Shown here in pieces: positions 27,132-35,100 of a stretch of DNA of 64,000 bases (its first letter is position 1; each line of letters begins with the position of its first letter). Both the position numbers and the translations under genes were made by a program. The stretch comes from Mycobacterium sp. 852002-40037_SCH5390672 (GTDB taxonomy: Bacteria; Actinomycetota; Actinomycetes; Mycobacteriales; Mycobacteriaceae): NCBI RefSeq assembly GCF_001665875.1, contig NZ_LZTA01000122.1, forward strand, positions 1 to 64,000. Direction: 5' to 3'. Below the pieces are notes generated by a model. It had not been told where the DNA came from. It worked only from the letters and a program-made list of their open reading frames with translations, and did no database searches.

Positions 27132-27791
27132 CTAACCGCTTGTACGGCAGCTGATCTCCATGCTGTCGCTGTCGCGAACCTGAAAGTTGAAGCTCACGTA
27201 GCCGTTGTCGGGGTCGCGCACCCGGTCCAGATACGGCTGGGTGTCGGGCGAATTCGTATTGTCGGCGACGACCAGCACGCCGGGTGACAGCCGCGGTTCG
27301 AGGAGCTCGATGATCGGTAGGTACAGGTCTTTCCAGCCGTCGAGCAAGACGAAATCGACCGGCCCGGCCAGGTCCGCCAGCGTGGACAGCGCATCGCCCT
27401 CAAGGATGGTGATGACGTCGTCCAGGCCGGTCTCGGCGAACGTCTGTTTGGCCGCGGCGATTTTGGTGTCGCTCAGCTCGGTGGTCACCACCTGGCCGGT
27501 GCCGTTGTCGCGCACCGCGGCGGCCAGGTGAATGGCGGAAATGCCGAAGGACATACCGAATTCGACGATGGTTGCCGGACGGGTGGCCCGTACCAGTGAA
27601 TACAGCAGTCGGCCGGCTTCCGGTGTCACCGGGATGTAGAACTCGCTCATCGCCTCGGCCCGCTCCTGGGCGGTCATCGGTCGATCGAAAGTGCCACGCC
27701 GCTCGCGCAACAGCGACATCTGGTTTTTCGACTCGGCATACATGCGGTCGAGCGTCGATGCGACCCGGGCATCCTGCAACGTTGTGGTCAT
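27132..27791 (-). CDS. SAM-dependent O-methyltransferase (Rv0187-like)
   Basis: The 219-residue product is a class I methyltransferase of the catechol-O-methyltransferase type. It has the SAM motif IVEFGMSFGISAIHLA, an acidic residue in VVTTELSD, and VDFVLLDGWKDLYLPIIELLEPRL, where Asp residues would bind a divalent cation. It closely resembles M. tuberculosis Rv0187, reported as Mg2+-dependent. It converges on the acyltransferase gene with only 3 bp between stops and is divergent from the M-box locus. The substrate is unknown. Confidence 0.88.
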   Translation of the reverse strand: MTTTLQDARVASTLDRMYAESKNQMSLLRERRGTFDRPMTAQERAEAMSEFYIPVTPEAGRLLYSLVRATRPATIVEFGMSFGISAIHLAAAVRDNGTGQVVTTELSDTKIAAAKQTFAETGLDDVITILEGDALSTLADLAGPVDFVLLDGWKDLYLPIIELLEPRLSPGVLVVADNTNSPDTQPYLDRVRDPDNGYVSFNFQVRDSDSMEISCRTSG

Positions 27792-27865
27792 GGCATCGAG
27801 CCTAGGCGCGCCGCCTGAGCGGGCGCTGGGAGAGCGGCAGCGGGCGTCAGGGATCCGTTAAGCGT

Positions 27866-27895
27866 TTGACGAGTCCGCGACCGCGGTGTCACTAT
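27866..27895 (+). promoter_or_regulatory. Candidate promoter of the M-box transcript
   Basis: TTGACG at 27866-27871 and CACTAT at 27890-27895 (18-nt spacing) place a start site near 27902, at the expected 5' edge of the M-box aptamer. The -35 is one base from consensus; the -10 is weaker. Confidence 0.5.
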
Positions 27896-27902
27896 GGACC
27901 CG

Positions 27903-28072
27903 CAAGCACCTCGGTAGGTGAGGCGTCTGCATGGATACAGGCCACTGACCCCGAACGTCGAGAGACGCCCCGGGTCAGGACAGCTCTTCCCGGACCCAAG
28001 GGTTGAGCCCAAGTGGCTTCTGGAATGTTCCGGATACGCCGTGCAGTGCCGAAGCTCCGACGAGAGGGGTGC
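27903..28072 (+). ncRNA. M-box (ykoK-type) Mg2+ riboswitch
   Basis: The conserved M-box segments occur in order: CTCGGTAGGTGAGGC at 27910-27924 (consensus UUAGGUGAGGC), CGTCGAGAGACGCC followed by GGGTCA near 27956-27977, and the 3' block GGATACGCCGTGCAGTGCC then GAAGCTCCGACGA at 28032-28062 (compare AUACAGUGCUAAAGCUCUACGA in B. subtilis mgtE). GCACC near 27904 can pair with GGTGC near 28068 to close P1. M-box RNAs fold around several Mg2+ ions and turn off downstream genes when Mg2+ is plentiful. The downstream transporter at 28650 fits a Mg2+-uptake role. The call rests on recalled consensus wording; a covariance search was not possible. Confidence 0.88.
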
Positions 28073-28096
28073 GACCTGCGGTATGTGCCGCGGGTC
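28073..28096 (+). terminator. Hairpin after the M-box, probable expression platform
   Basis: GACCTGCGG and CCGCGGGTC form a 9-bp stem (one G-U pair) around the 6-nt loop TATGTG, followed a few bases later by the T-rich CTCTTTTGTT. The 5' arm abuts the 3' strand of the aptamer's closing helix, so aptamer folding and hairpin formation can be linked. It may be a weak intrinsic terminator; Rho-dependent control is equally possible. Confidence 0.55.
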
Positions 28097-28169
28097 ATTC
28101 CTGCCTCTTTTGTTCAGGTGAATGTGGTGACACCCGCGTGTGTCTTGGCCGTGAGGAGGTGAGGGCGAG

Positions 28170-28244
28170 ATGAGTCCCGGCGATAGTCCCTATCCGAAAT
28201 CCGTCTTGTCCCGATCCGGTTCCGGCATTTTCTTCACCGCCTGA
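28170..28244 (+). CDS. 24-aa upstream ORF between the M-box and the first structural gene
   Basis: AGGAGGTGA at 28154-28162, almost the full anti-16S complement, sits 7 nt before ATG 28170. The frame is open for 24 codons, MSPGDSPYPK then SVLSRSGSGIFFTA, and ends at TGA 28242-28244. Prolines are at positions 3, 7 and 9 with an Asp at 5. Enteric Mg2+ leader peptides such as MgtL also use early Pro/acidic codons to sense Mg2+ through ribosome behaviour; the parallel is suggestive, not proven. It lies 67 bp before the 71-aa gene. Translation could couple to termination or to downstream initiation. Confidence 0.6.
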   Translation: MSPGDSPYPKSVLSRSGSGIFFTA

Positions 28245-28311
28245 CCCTGCTTGGTCGTGCGCGGCTGACCCGCCGTGCCGATGCCGATCGGGCCTCCGGC
28301 AGGAGAAGATC

Positions 28312-28527
28312 ATGGCTTTTGTTGTTACACACCGTTTTTCCGCTGCTTCCAGGTTGCGGGGGCGGTCCATGCTGCGTGCAGGCCGGTTGTTGGCCAACAA
28401 GTTTCACCCGCGAGCCGGCCTGACCCCGCAGGAGCGGGCCAACCTGTACGTCTCGAGGATGCCGATCGCGGTGGTCACCGCGTCGCTTGGCGGGCACGCG
28501 TCGAACACCGACAGCAACCACCGCTGA
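28312..28527 (+). CDS. 71-aa protein of unknown function under M-box control
   Basis: The start is ATG 28312 with AGGAG at ideal spacing. The product is small and basic (MAFVVTHRFSAASRLRGRSM, then LTPQERANLYVSRMPIAVVT). It has no convincing membrane helix or signal peptide and I do not recognise the family. A small gene, Rv1535, lies behind an M-box in M. tuberculosis and may be homologous, but I cannot compare the sequences here. Its place between riboswitch and transporter suggests a role in Mg2+ starvation, for instance as a regulator or partner of the transporter. Confidence 0.75.
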   Translation: MAFVVTHRFSAASRLRGRSMLRAGRLLANKFHPRAGLTPQERANLYVSRMPIAVVTASLGGHASNTDSNHR

Positions 28528-28583
28528 ACCGTTCCGCAAGGCCTCGGCGGCGGGCGCCACAGCGTCGCCCGTCGCCGTAGGCA

Positions 28584-28624
28584 CGTGCAGTGCCGCAAGC
28601 ACAACTGCCTCACCGCGAGGTGAG
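28584..28624 (+). other. Repeat of an M-box 3' motif plus hairpin in the transporter leader
   Basis: CGTGCAGTGCCGCAAGC at 28584-28600 shares a 12-base identity (CGTGCAGTGCCG) and the following AAGC with the conserved 3' block of the riboswitch at 28040-28054. It is followed by CTCACC-GCGA-GGTGAG (28609-28624), a 6-bp stem with a GNRA-type loop, just before the transporter start. The segment is non-coding. It could be a decayed M-box fragment or an alternative pairing partner. Confidence 0.35.
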
Positions 28625-28649
28625 AACCGTTGGAGATAGCGAGGATCCG

Positions 28650-30449
28650 ATGACTTCGATCCACCCCGGCGGCGGCCGCCGCTCCTCGGTGTTCGGCCGA
28701 ACGGCTACCACGGGGCAAAACGAGCGCTCGGATGTGCAAAGCCCTGCCGTGTTGGACGCCGCGCACGTCGGCGACATCGTCGGCGCGTTCGGGCGCATCC
28801 GCCGCGACGGGGACGCTGCCTTTAGCGGACGCTGGCGCCGTCTGCGGACCCTGGCGGTCATCACCGGTCCCGGACTGATCGTCATGGTCGGCGACAACGA
28901 CGCCGGCGGCGTCGCGACCTATGCGCAGGCCGGCCAGAACTACGGCATGGGCCTGTTGTGGACGCTGGCACTGCTGATTCCGGTGCTGTACGTGAACCAG
29001 GAGATGGTGCTGCGGCTGGGTGCGGTGGCCCGGGTTGGGCACGCGCGCTTGATATTCGAGCGGTTCGGCAAGTTCTGGGGCGCTTTCAGCGTCGGTGATC
29101 TGCTGGTCCTGAACGCCCTGACGATCGTCACCGAATTCATCGGTGTCTCACTGGCTCTCGGCTTCCTGGGTTGCCCGAGGATCATCGCCGTCCCGGCCGC
29201 CGCCGTGCTGCTGTTCGCCGTGGTGGCGGGCGGGTCGTTCCGCCGCTGGGAGAGGTTGATGTTTCTGCTGATCGCGGTGAATGTGCTGATCATCCCGATG
29301 GTGTTGCTGGTGCGTCCAACTCCCAAAGCCACCGTGGCCGGGCTGATCCCGCAGTTCCCCGGTGGACTCAACTCGACGGTGCTGCTGCTGGTGGTCGCGA
29401 TCGTGGGCACCACGGTCGCGCCGTGGCAGCTGTTCTTCCAACAGTCCAACGTGGTGGACAAGCGCATCACCGCCCGCTGGATTCCTTACGGGCGAGCGGA
29501 TTTGGCCATTGGAATCGTCGTGGTCATGGTCGGCGCAACAGCGCTGATGGCGGTGACGGCGTTCGGATTGGGCGGCACACCCGATGCGGGCCATTTCACC
29601 GATGCGGGCGCGGTCGCCGCGGGGTTGTCGAAGCATCTGGGCAGCACGGTGGGGGTGTTGTTCGCGATCATCCTGCTGGACGCGTCGCTGATCGGGGCCA
29701 ACGCCGTTGGCCTGGCGACCACCTACGCGGTGGGCGATGCCCTGGGCAAGCGGCACTCGCTGCACTGGAAGATCAGCGACGCGCCACTGTTCTACGGCGG
29801 TTACGCGATACTGCTCGCGGTTTCGGCGGCGGTCTCCTTGAGCCCCGATCACATCCTGGGGCTGGTGACCCAGGGCGTGCAGGCACTCGCCGGGGTGCTG
29901 CTTCCCTCGGCCACCGTCTTTCTGGTGCTGCTGTGCAACGATCGGGCGGTGCTGGGACCGTGGGTGAACACGGTGCGGCAGAACATCATTGCGTGGGCCA
30001 TCGTGTGGTGTCTGGTGTTGCTGTCGCTGGCGTTGACGGCGACGACGTTCTTCCCCGGCCTCGCCACGACCACCATCGAGGCGGGGCTCGCGGCCGGCGC
30101 GGTGGTGGGCATCGTCGGCGGCGCCGTGATGATCCTCGCCGGCCGGCGACACCGGAACCTGGCCGAGGCCGAGGCGATCGTGCGCACGCTCGGCGGCGGC
30201 CTGGACCCGGAAGAGGTCGACGAACTCGACGATGCGTCGTCGCTGACGCGTGCCGAGCGGCGGGCCGTGCGTCGTCAGGACCGGGCCGGCTGGCAGACTC
30301 CCAACCTCGCGATGCTCGATCGTCCGACGATGTCGCCGATGCGCCGGGCGGGGCTGTTCACCCTGCGGGGGTACCTGGTGGTGGCCATCGCTTTCGTGGT
30401 CATCAGAATCGTCCAGGCCGGCGTTGTCGGTCCGGCGGTCTCGCTATGA
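28650..30449 (+). CDS. NRAMP-related transporter, probable Mg2+ carrier (NRMT type)
   Basis: Starting at ATG 28650 (MTSIHPGGGR; GAGGA upstream) the product has 599 residues. A ~65-residue polar N-terminus precedes about eleven membrane helices of the SLC11/NRAMP fold. In helix 1 the canonical DPGN reads DAGG (GDNDAGGVAT, residues 81-90), keeping the Asp but losing the Asn. In helix 6 the canonical MPH reads APW (TVAPWQLFFQQ), losing the Met that favours Mn2+ and Fe2+. Loss of the soft ligand is what is described for NRAMP-related magnesium transporters. With the M-box upstream this is more likely Mg2+ uptake than Mn2+ uptake. A ~60-residue charged cytosolic segment lies before the last helix. 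The stop overlaps the convergent gene by 6 bp. Confidence 0.88.
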   Translation: MTSIHPGGGRRSSVFGRTATTGQNERSDVQSPAVLDAAHVGDIVGAFGRIRRDGDAAFSGRWRRLRTLAVITGPGLIVMVGDNDAGGVATYAQAGQNYGMGLLWTLALLIPVLYVNQEMVLRLGAVARVGHARLIFERFGKFWGAFSVGDLLVLNALTIVTEFIGVSLALGFLGCPRIIAVPAAAVLLFAVVAGGSFRRWERLMFLLIAVNVLIIPMVLLVRPTPKATVAGLIPQFPGGLNSTVLLLVVAIVGTTVAPWQLFFQQSNVVDKRITARWIPYGRADLAIGIVVVMVGATALMAVTAFGLGGTPDAGHFTDAGAVAAGLSKHLGSTVGVLFAIILLDASLIGANAVGLATTYAVGDALGKRHSLHWKISDAPLFYGGYAILLAVSAAVSLSPDHILGLVTQGVQALAGVLLPSATVFLVLLCNDRAVLGPWVNTVRQNIIAWAIVWCLVLLSLALTATTFFPGLATTTIEAGLAAGAVVGIVGGAVMILAGRRHRNLAEAEAIVRTLGGGLDPEEVDELDDASSLTRAERRAVRRQDRAGWQTPNLAMLDRPTMSPMRRAGLFTLRGYLVVAIAFVVIRIVQAGVVGPAVSL

Positions 30450-31385
30450 GTTAGTCGGCAGCAGAACGATTTTCCCGTGGGTGTGCCGCTGCTCGAGCTC
30501 GGCATAGGCATCAGCGACCCGGTCCAACGGGTAGGTCGCGGCGATGTCGAACTCGATGGTGCCCGAAACGACCAGGTCGGCCATCTCGGCGAGCACTTCG
30601 GGCGTCGATGCTTCCATGCTGCCCTCGGTCTTGGCGCCCACCTCGCCCGCCTTCTGAAACGAGATGATGGTGTCGATCCGCTCGGGCGCCACGCCGAGAT
30701 CGACGGCGAGCTGGACGTAGTCCGGGCCGAACAGGTCGATGAAGGCGTCGATTCCGCCCGGCGCCGCCTCGCGCAATCGCTCAGCGAGTCCGTCACCGTA
30801 GGCGATCGGAATGACGCCATGCGCGCGCAGCCAGTCTGCGTTGCCCGGCCCCGCGATGCCGAGCACTCGCGCCTTGCGCAACACCAGAAGCTGCACGACG
30901 AGGCTGCCCACCCCGCCCGCGGCGGCGGACACGGCAATCGTCTCACCCGGCTGAGGCGCCACCGCGCGGACAGCCGCGTAGGACGTGGCACCGACCACAT
31001 AGAGCGAACCCGCTACCTCCCAACTGAGTTGGGGAGGCTTGCGGATCAATTGGTCCACCGGAACCGCGGTGTGGGTGGCGTGGCTGGACCGGCGCAGGCT
31101 GAATCCCAAGACCTCGTCGCCGACCGAAAACTCGGTGACCCCGGGTGCCACGGCGGTGACGACGCCGGCGAGGTCGCTGCCCTGGCCGGAGGGAAAGGTG
31201 GCCGGGAACATCTCGTGCATCGCCCCGACCCGGATCCCGGCCTCACCGGGGTTTATCCCGGCGGCTCGAACTTCGACGACCACCTCACCCGGTCCGGGGG
31301 ACGGCATCTCGATATCCGCCACGTACAGCACCTCTCGTCCGCCATAACCGTCGAACCGTACTGCGCGCGCCGTTGCAGCCGTCAT
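30444..31385 (-). CDS. Quinone-oxidoreductase-like NADPH-dependent dehydrogenase (MDR)
   Basis: The start chosen is ATG 31385 (MTAATARAVRFDGYGG) with GGGAGAT upstream; the open frame continues much further 5' but reads poorly. The 313-residue product is a zinc-free medium-chain dehydrogenase: EVVVEVRAAGINPGEAGIRV, PSGQGSDLAGVVTAVAPGV, the cofactor motif AAAGGVGSLVVQ, and a C-terminal YPLDRVADAYAELEQRHTHG with GKIVLLP. No zinc-ligand Cys cluster is present. It should reduce quinones or enones with NADPH. The stop overlaps the transporter stop in convergent orientation. Confidence 0.85.
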   Translation of the reverse strand: MTAATARAVRFDGYGGREVLYVADIEMPSPGPGEVVVEVRAAGINPGEAGIRVGAMHEMFPATFPSGQGSDLAGVVTAVAPGVTEFSVGDEVLGFSLRRSSHATHTAVPVDQLIRKPPQLSWEVAGSLYVVGATSYAAVRAVAPQPGETIAVSAAAGGVGSLVVQLLVLRKARVLGIAGPGNADWLRAHGVIPIAYGDGLAERLREAAPGGIDAFIDLFGPDYVQLAVDLGVAPERIDTIISFQKAGEVGAKTEGSMEASTPEVLAEMADLVVSGTIEFDIAATYPLDRVADAYAELEQRHTHGKIVLLPTNS

Positions 31386-31569
31386 ACCGATCTCCCTCCA
31401 CGCCGGGACGCTATTATCCACGCCAGCATAGGCACGCCAAGGTGTGCTACCCACCGGGCGCCGAGTGGGCATATGTTCGTAGCCACCCTGGTTCACACCA
31501 GCATTTCGCCGGCGGCGTCGGGGGCCGTGGTGAAAGGCGGATACCGATAACACGTGGGAGGAAACATGC

Positions 31570-32178
31570 GTGGAAATTGATCGGATCGGCATCGCCGGCT
31601 GGGCCGTCGTCTTCGTCGTGGTTGGCTCCGCGAGCACCGGGTGCGGCGGCGCTGACAAAGCCTCGCCGCCGTCGTCGAGTGCCCCCGCTTCGACCAGTTC
31701 GAGCGCGGTCACCGGGCCACCGTCGGGCCGGCCCTCGGATTACGGGTTCTTGCTGATCAAGCCGAACGACGTCGGTGGCGGCCTCACCGCGCCCCAGTCG
31801 CCGATGCTCAACCCCAACAATGCACCGGGAGTCGCCCAGCTGTTCGCCAACGCGGACAGTAGCCGCCGGCTGTGGGACACCATCGTGGTCGCCGCCGATC
31901 CGTCGGCGGCCGCGGCCGAATTGGCTACCACCCAAGGCAGTTACAACGGCAAGGTAAGTGGGAACTGGCAACCGCTTGCCGTCGGCTCCAATGGGACAAC
32001 GATTTCGGGCACCTCACCGGACAATTCCCAAGCGATGATGGTCTTGGCCTTCATCGAAGGCAAGGCCGTGGTCACGCTGGAATTCGACAGCGCGCCCAAC
32101 GACCCGATCGATCCGGCCGTCGCCCTCGACATCGGTCGCAAGCAGGATGCCGCGATCAAGAACGGGCTGCCCGGCTAG
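31570..32178 (+). CDS. Probable lipoprotein of unknown function
   Basis: From GTG 31570 (GGAGG upstream) the 202-residue product has a short N-terminal hydrophobic segment, WAVVFVVVGSASTGC, with Cys25 as the likely lipidated residue. The lipobox is relaxed (STGC rather than LxGC). A Ser/Ala/Pro-rich linker (ASPPSSSAPASTSSS) follows, then a globular domain with FLLIKPNDVGGGL and MMVLAFIEGKAVVTLEFDSA. Mycobacteria have many such sensor-like exported lipoproteins; I cannot name a family. It is convergent with the carboxylic acid reductase gene (11 bp between stops). Confidence 0.7.
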   Translation: MEIDRIGIAGWAVVFVVVGSASTGCGGADKASPPSSSAPASTSSSAVTGPPSGRPSDYGFLLIKPNDVGGGLTAPQSPMLNPNNAPGVAQLFANADSSRRLWDTIVVAADPSAAAAELATTQGSYNGKVSGNWQPLAVGSNGTTISGTSPDNSQAMMVLAFIEGKAVVTLEFDSAPNDPIDPAVALDIGRKQDAAIKNGLPG

Positions 32179-32189
32179 CTCAGTCGCAT

Positions 32190-35100
32190 CTACACCAGGC
32201 CCAGCAAGCGCAGATCCGCGACGTACTTTTTGATCAACGCCGCCGATAGATGCGGAATATCCTTGTCTGTGCCGATTTTGGCTGACTGCACGGCGCTCCG
32301 GAAGACGTCGGTGGGGGCCGGCGCACCGCGCAACGGCGCCTCCGGCTTCCGGTAAGCGTCCAGTAACGGCAGCACCGAATGCTGACGCTGCTTGTCCGGC
32401 AATGCGCGAAGGGCCGTAGCGAACCGGCCCAACCATTCGTCGTAGTCATCGATGCGCCGGATGTCGTGCCCCGCGGCGATCAGCCAGTCGACGAACACGT
32501 CCAGCGAGATGCCGTCGTCGTGAGGGTTCATCACGTCGAAGGAGTGGTACGTCCCGGACTCATCAGCGCCAGTGGCGATCTGCCCACCGAGAGTGGTAAC
32601 CGCTTCGGCCACGAAGTCGGCGGGCAACCCGTCGTAGTGGGCCACCGACCGGTTTCCCTGCGGATCGGGCTGGTAAAAAGAGGCCGGTGCGATGCCGGTG
32701 GTCAGCAAGCTGAATATCAACCGGGTGAACGCATCTGGCACATTCAGTTGCCCGGCATACCGGCTGTGCGCCAGGATCATGTCGGACCGGAATACGGCCA
32801 CCGGCAACCCGCACGTGTCGTGCGCCTCGCGCAGCAACACCTCGCCGGCCCACTTGCTGTTCGCGTACCCGTTCGCATAGCTGTCATCGACCGGCCGTAG
32901 CGCGCTGACGAGACGGATGTCACCGTCCTCGACGAACGTGCCCGGATCGACCGACAGGGCCACCGCGACGGTCGACATATACGTGACAGGTTTGATCCGC
33001 GTTGTCATTGCCAGGCGAATCAATTCGGCGGTGCCCACGACGTTGGGGCCGAACAGTTGGTCGTAGGGCAGCACGTGGTTGACCAGCGCGGCTGGGTGCA
33101 CGATCAGATCCACACTTTGCGCAAGGTGCTCCCAGGTCGGCTGCGGCAGGCCAAGTTTCGGCTCGCCGATATCGCCGACGATGACCTCGAGGTGGTCGGC
33201 GGCCAGGGCGCGGAACCGCTCCAGCAATTGCGGATCCCCGCTGTCGAAGACAGCCTCCAGCCGTTTGGTGGCGGCCGCGGTATCCGCGGCGCGGATGATG
33301 GAGATGAGTCTTCCACCGGTTTCGGCAAGCCGCTCGAGCCACTCCAGAATGAGGAAGCGGCCAAGGTAACCGTTGGCGCCGGTGAGCAGGACGGTGTGCG
33401 GTGTGCCGGTGGCGCGCGGCAACGTCGGGGCCTCGGCCAGGGTTGCGGCGTCGATGAACTTGTCCAGCGTGAGGTCCGCGGCGCGCACCTGCGTGGCACC
33501 TCGCCCGTGCACCGTGGCGAAGGTCGGCCGCCGTGACCCCGATTCACGCTCGGACTCAACGTATTCCGCGAGCTGAGCCAGATCGGTTGCCGGGCCCGTG
33601 ATCATTCCCACGGGCACGTCGACGTCGAAGATGTCACGCAACAGGTTGGAAAAGGTCAGTGCCGACAGGGAATCGCCACCGAGATCGATGAACAGAGCAT
33701 CGGGCGCCGGCGGACCGCCGGCCAGGCCCAGCAGCGCCTCGGCGGCGTGGGTCAGCGTGACGATCACCGGGCGGTCGGCGGCACCGTCGCGCAAGGCGCG
33801 CAATTCGGTCACCCGGTTTTCGGCCAACTCTGCATATAGCTGTTCGAGCCGAGCACCGTAGTGCTCTTTGAGCTTTGGCCGCAGCAGCTTGCCCACTCCG
33901 GAGAGCAGGCCGTTGTCCTCACTGAACGGCTCGGTCTCGACCACAAAGTCGACGGGCACCTCGTACGACTGCAGCTCGGCGAGTTTTGCTGCCTGGCGCA
34001 GGGATTCGCCGAGGGCGGCTTTCAGTCCATCGGCGTCACCGGCGAACTTCTCCGCGGCGTCGTCGGTCGGAACGACAACGGCCAGCAGATACGGCCGTTC
34101 GCTGTTGCCGTAGACGAAGATCTGACGAACCAGAGCCGCGCTGGAGAACACCGCTTCCAGGCGTGCCACGGCGACGAACTCACCCTGCGCCAGCTTCAGC
34201 ACGTTGTTGCGGCGGTCGACATAGGCGAGCAGACCCGGCTCCAGTTCGGCCATCACGTCACCCGTGCGGTAGTAGCCGTCGGGGTCGAAGGCGTTGGCGG
34301 TGACATCGGGTCGTTTGAAGTACCCGGGTGTGGCGGTCAGCGACTTCACCAGCAGTTCGCCTCGTGGATAAGGCTTATCGGTGAGGAAATAACCCAGCTC
34401 GGGAACGTCGATGAGCTTGTAGTCCAGCACCGGAGGCTGGATGATCCGGCCGTCCTTGGTCACCATGCCGACCTCGGTCAGGCCGTAGCCGTCGAGAACG
34501 TGGACGCCCAAGCAGGTCTCGATGAAACCGCGCATCTCCGCCGCCAGGGGTGCCGTGCCGCAGAAGGCGGTCACAATGCGTCCACCGAGGACCTGCTCGC
34601 GCAGCTCGGCTCGTGCCTGCGCCTCGGCGGCGGTGGTGTCGGCACCCGATGCTTCGAGTCGATCGACGGCACTTTGGTAGCGCTGGTACAGCATTTCCGC
34701 CACTCGTGGTACCAGTCCCATTTCGGTGGGGCGCACCAGGTTCCAGTCGTCGAATAGGGTGGACAGGTCGCTTTCCGGGACGAAATAACTGGTGCCACCG
34801 GCTTGGAACGCCGTCGACAGCGGTATCCGGCCGCCCAGGTGATTCAGCGGCATGAAATTCACGTTGATCACAGGCGTGTCGGTGAAGTCGGGCATCAGTT
34901 CGGTGGTCCACAGCTTGCAGAGCATCCGCTCGGTGTACATGGCACCCTTGGGCAATCCGGTGCTGCCCGACGTGTACATGATCATGGCCAGCCGCTCATC
35001 GGTGTCGCCGGTGAACATCGGTTCCGGCGGCAGGCTTCGCCCGCGTTCGATCATCTCATCGAGAGTCTCGATGGTCACCGCGATCCCGGCGCTGGCCAGC

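Noticed and set aside
28650..30449. Calling the NRAMP protein MntH (Mn2+/H+ symporter)
   Set aside because: Both metal-site motifs (DPGN, MPH) are altered and the leader is an M-box rather than a Mn2+ element.
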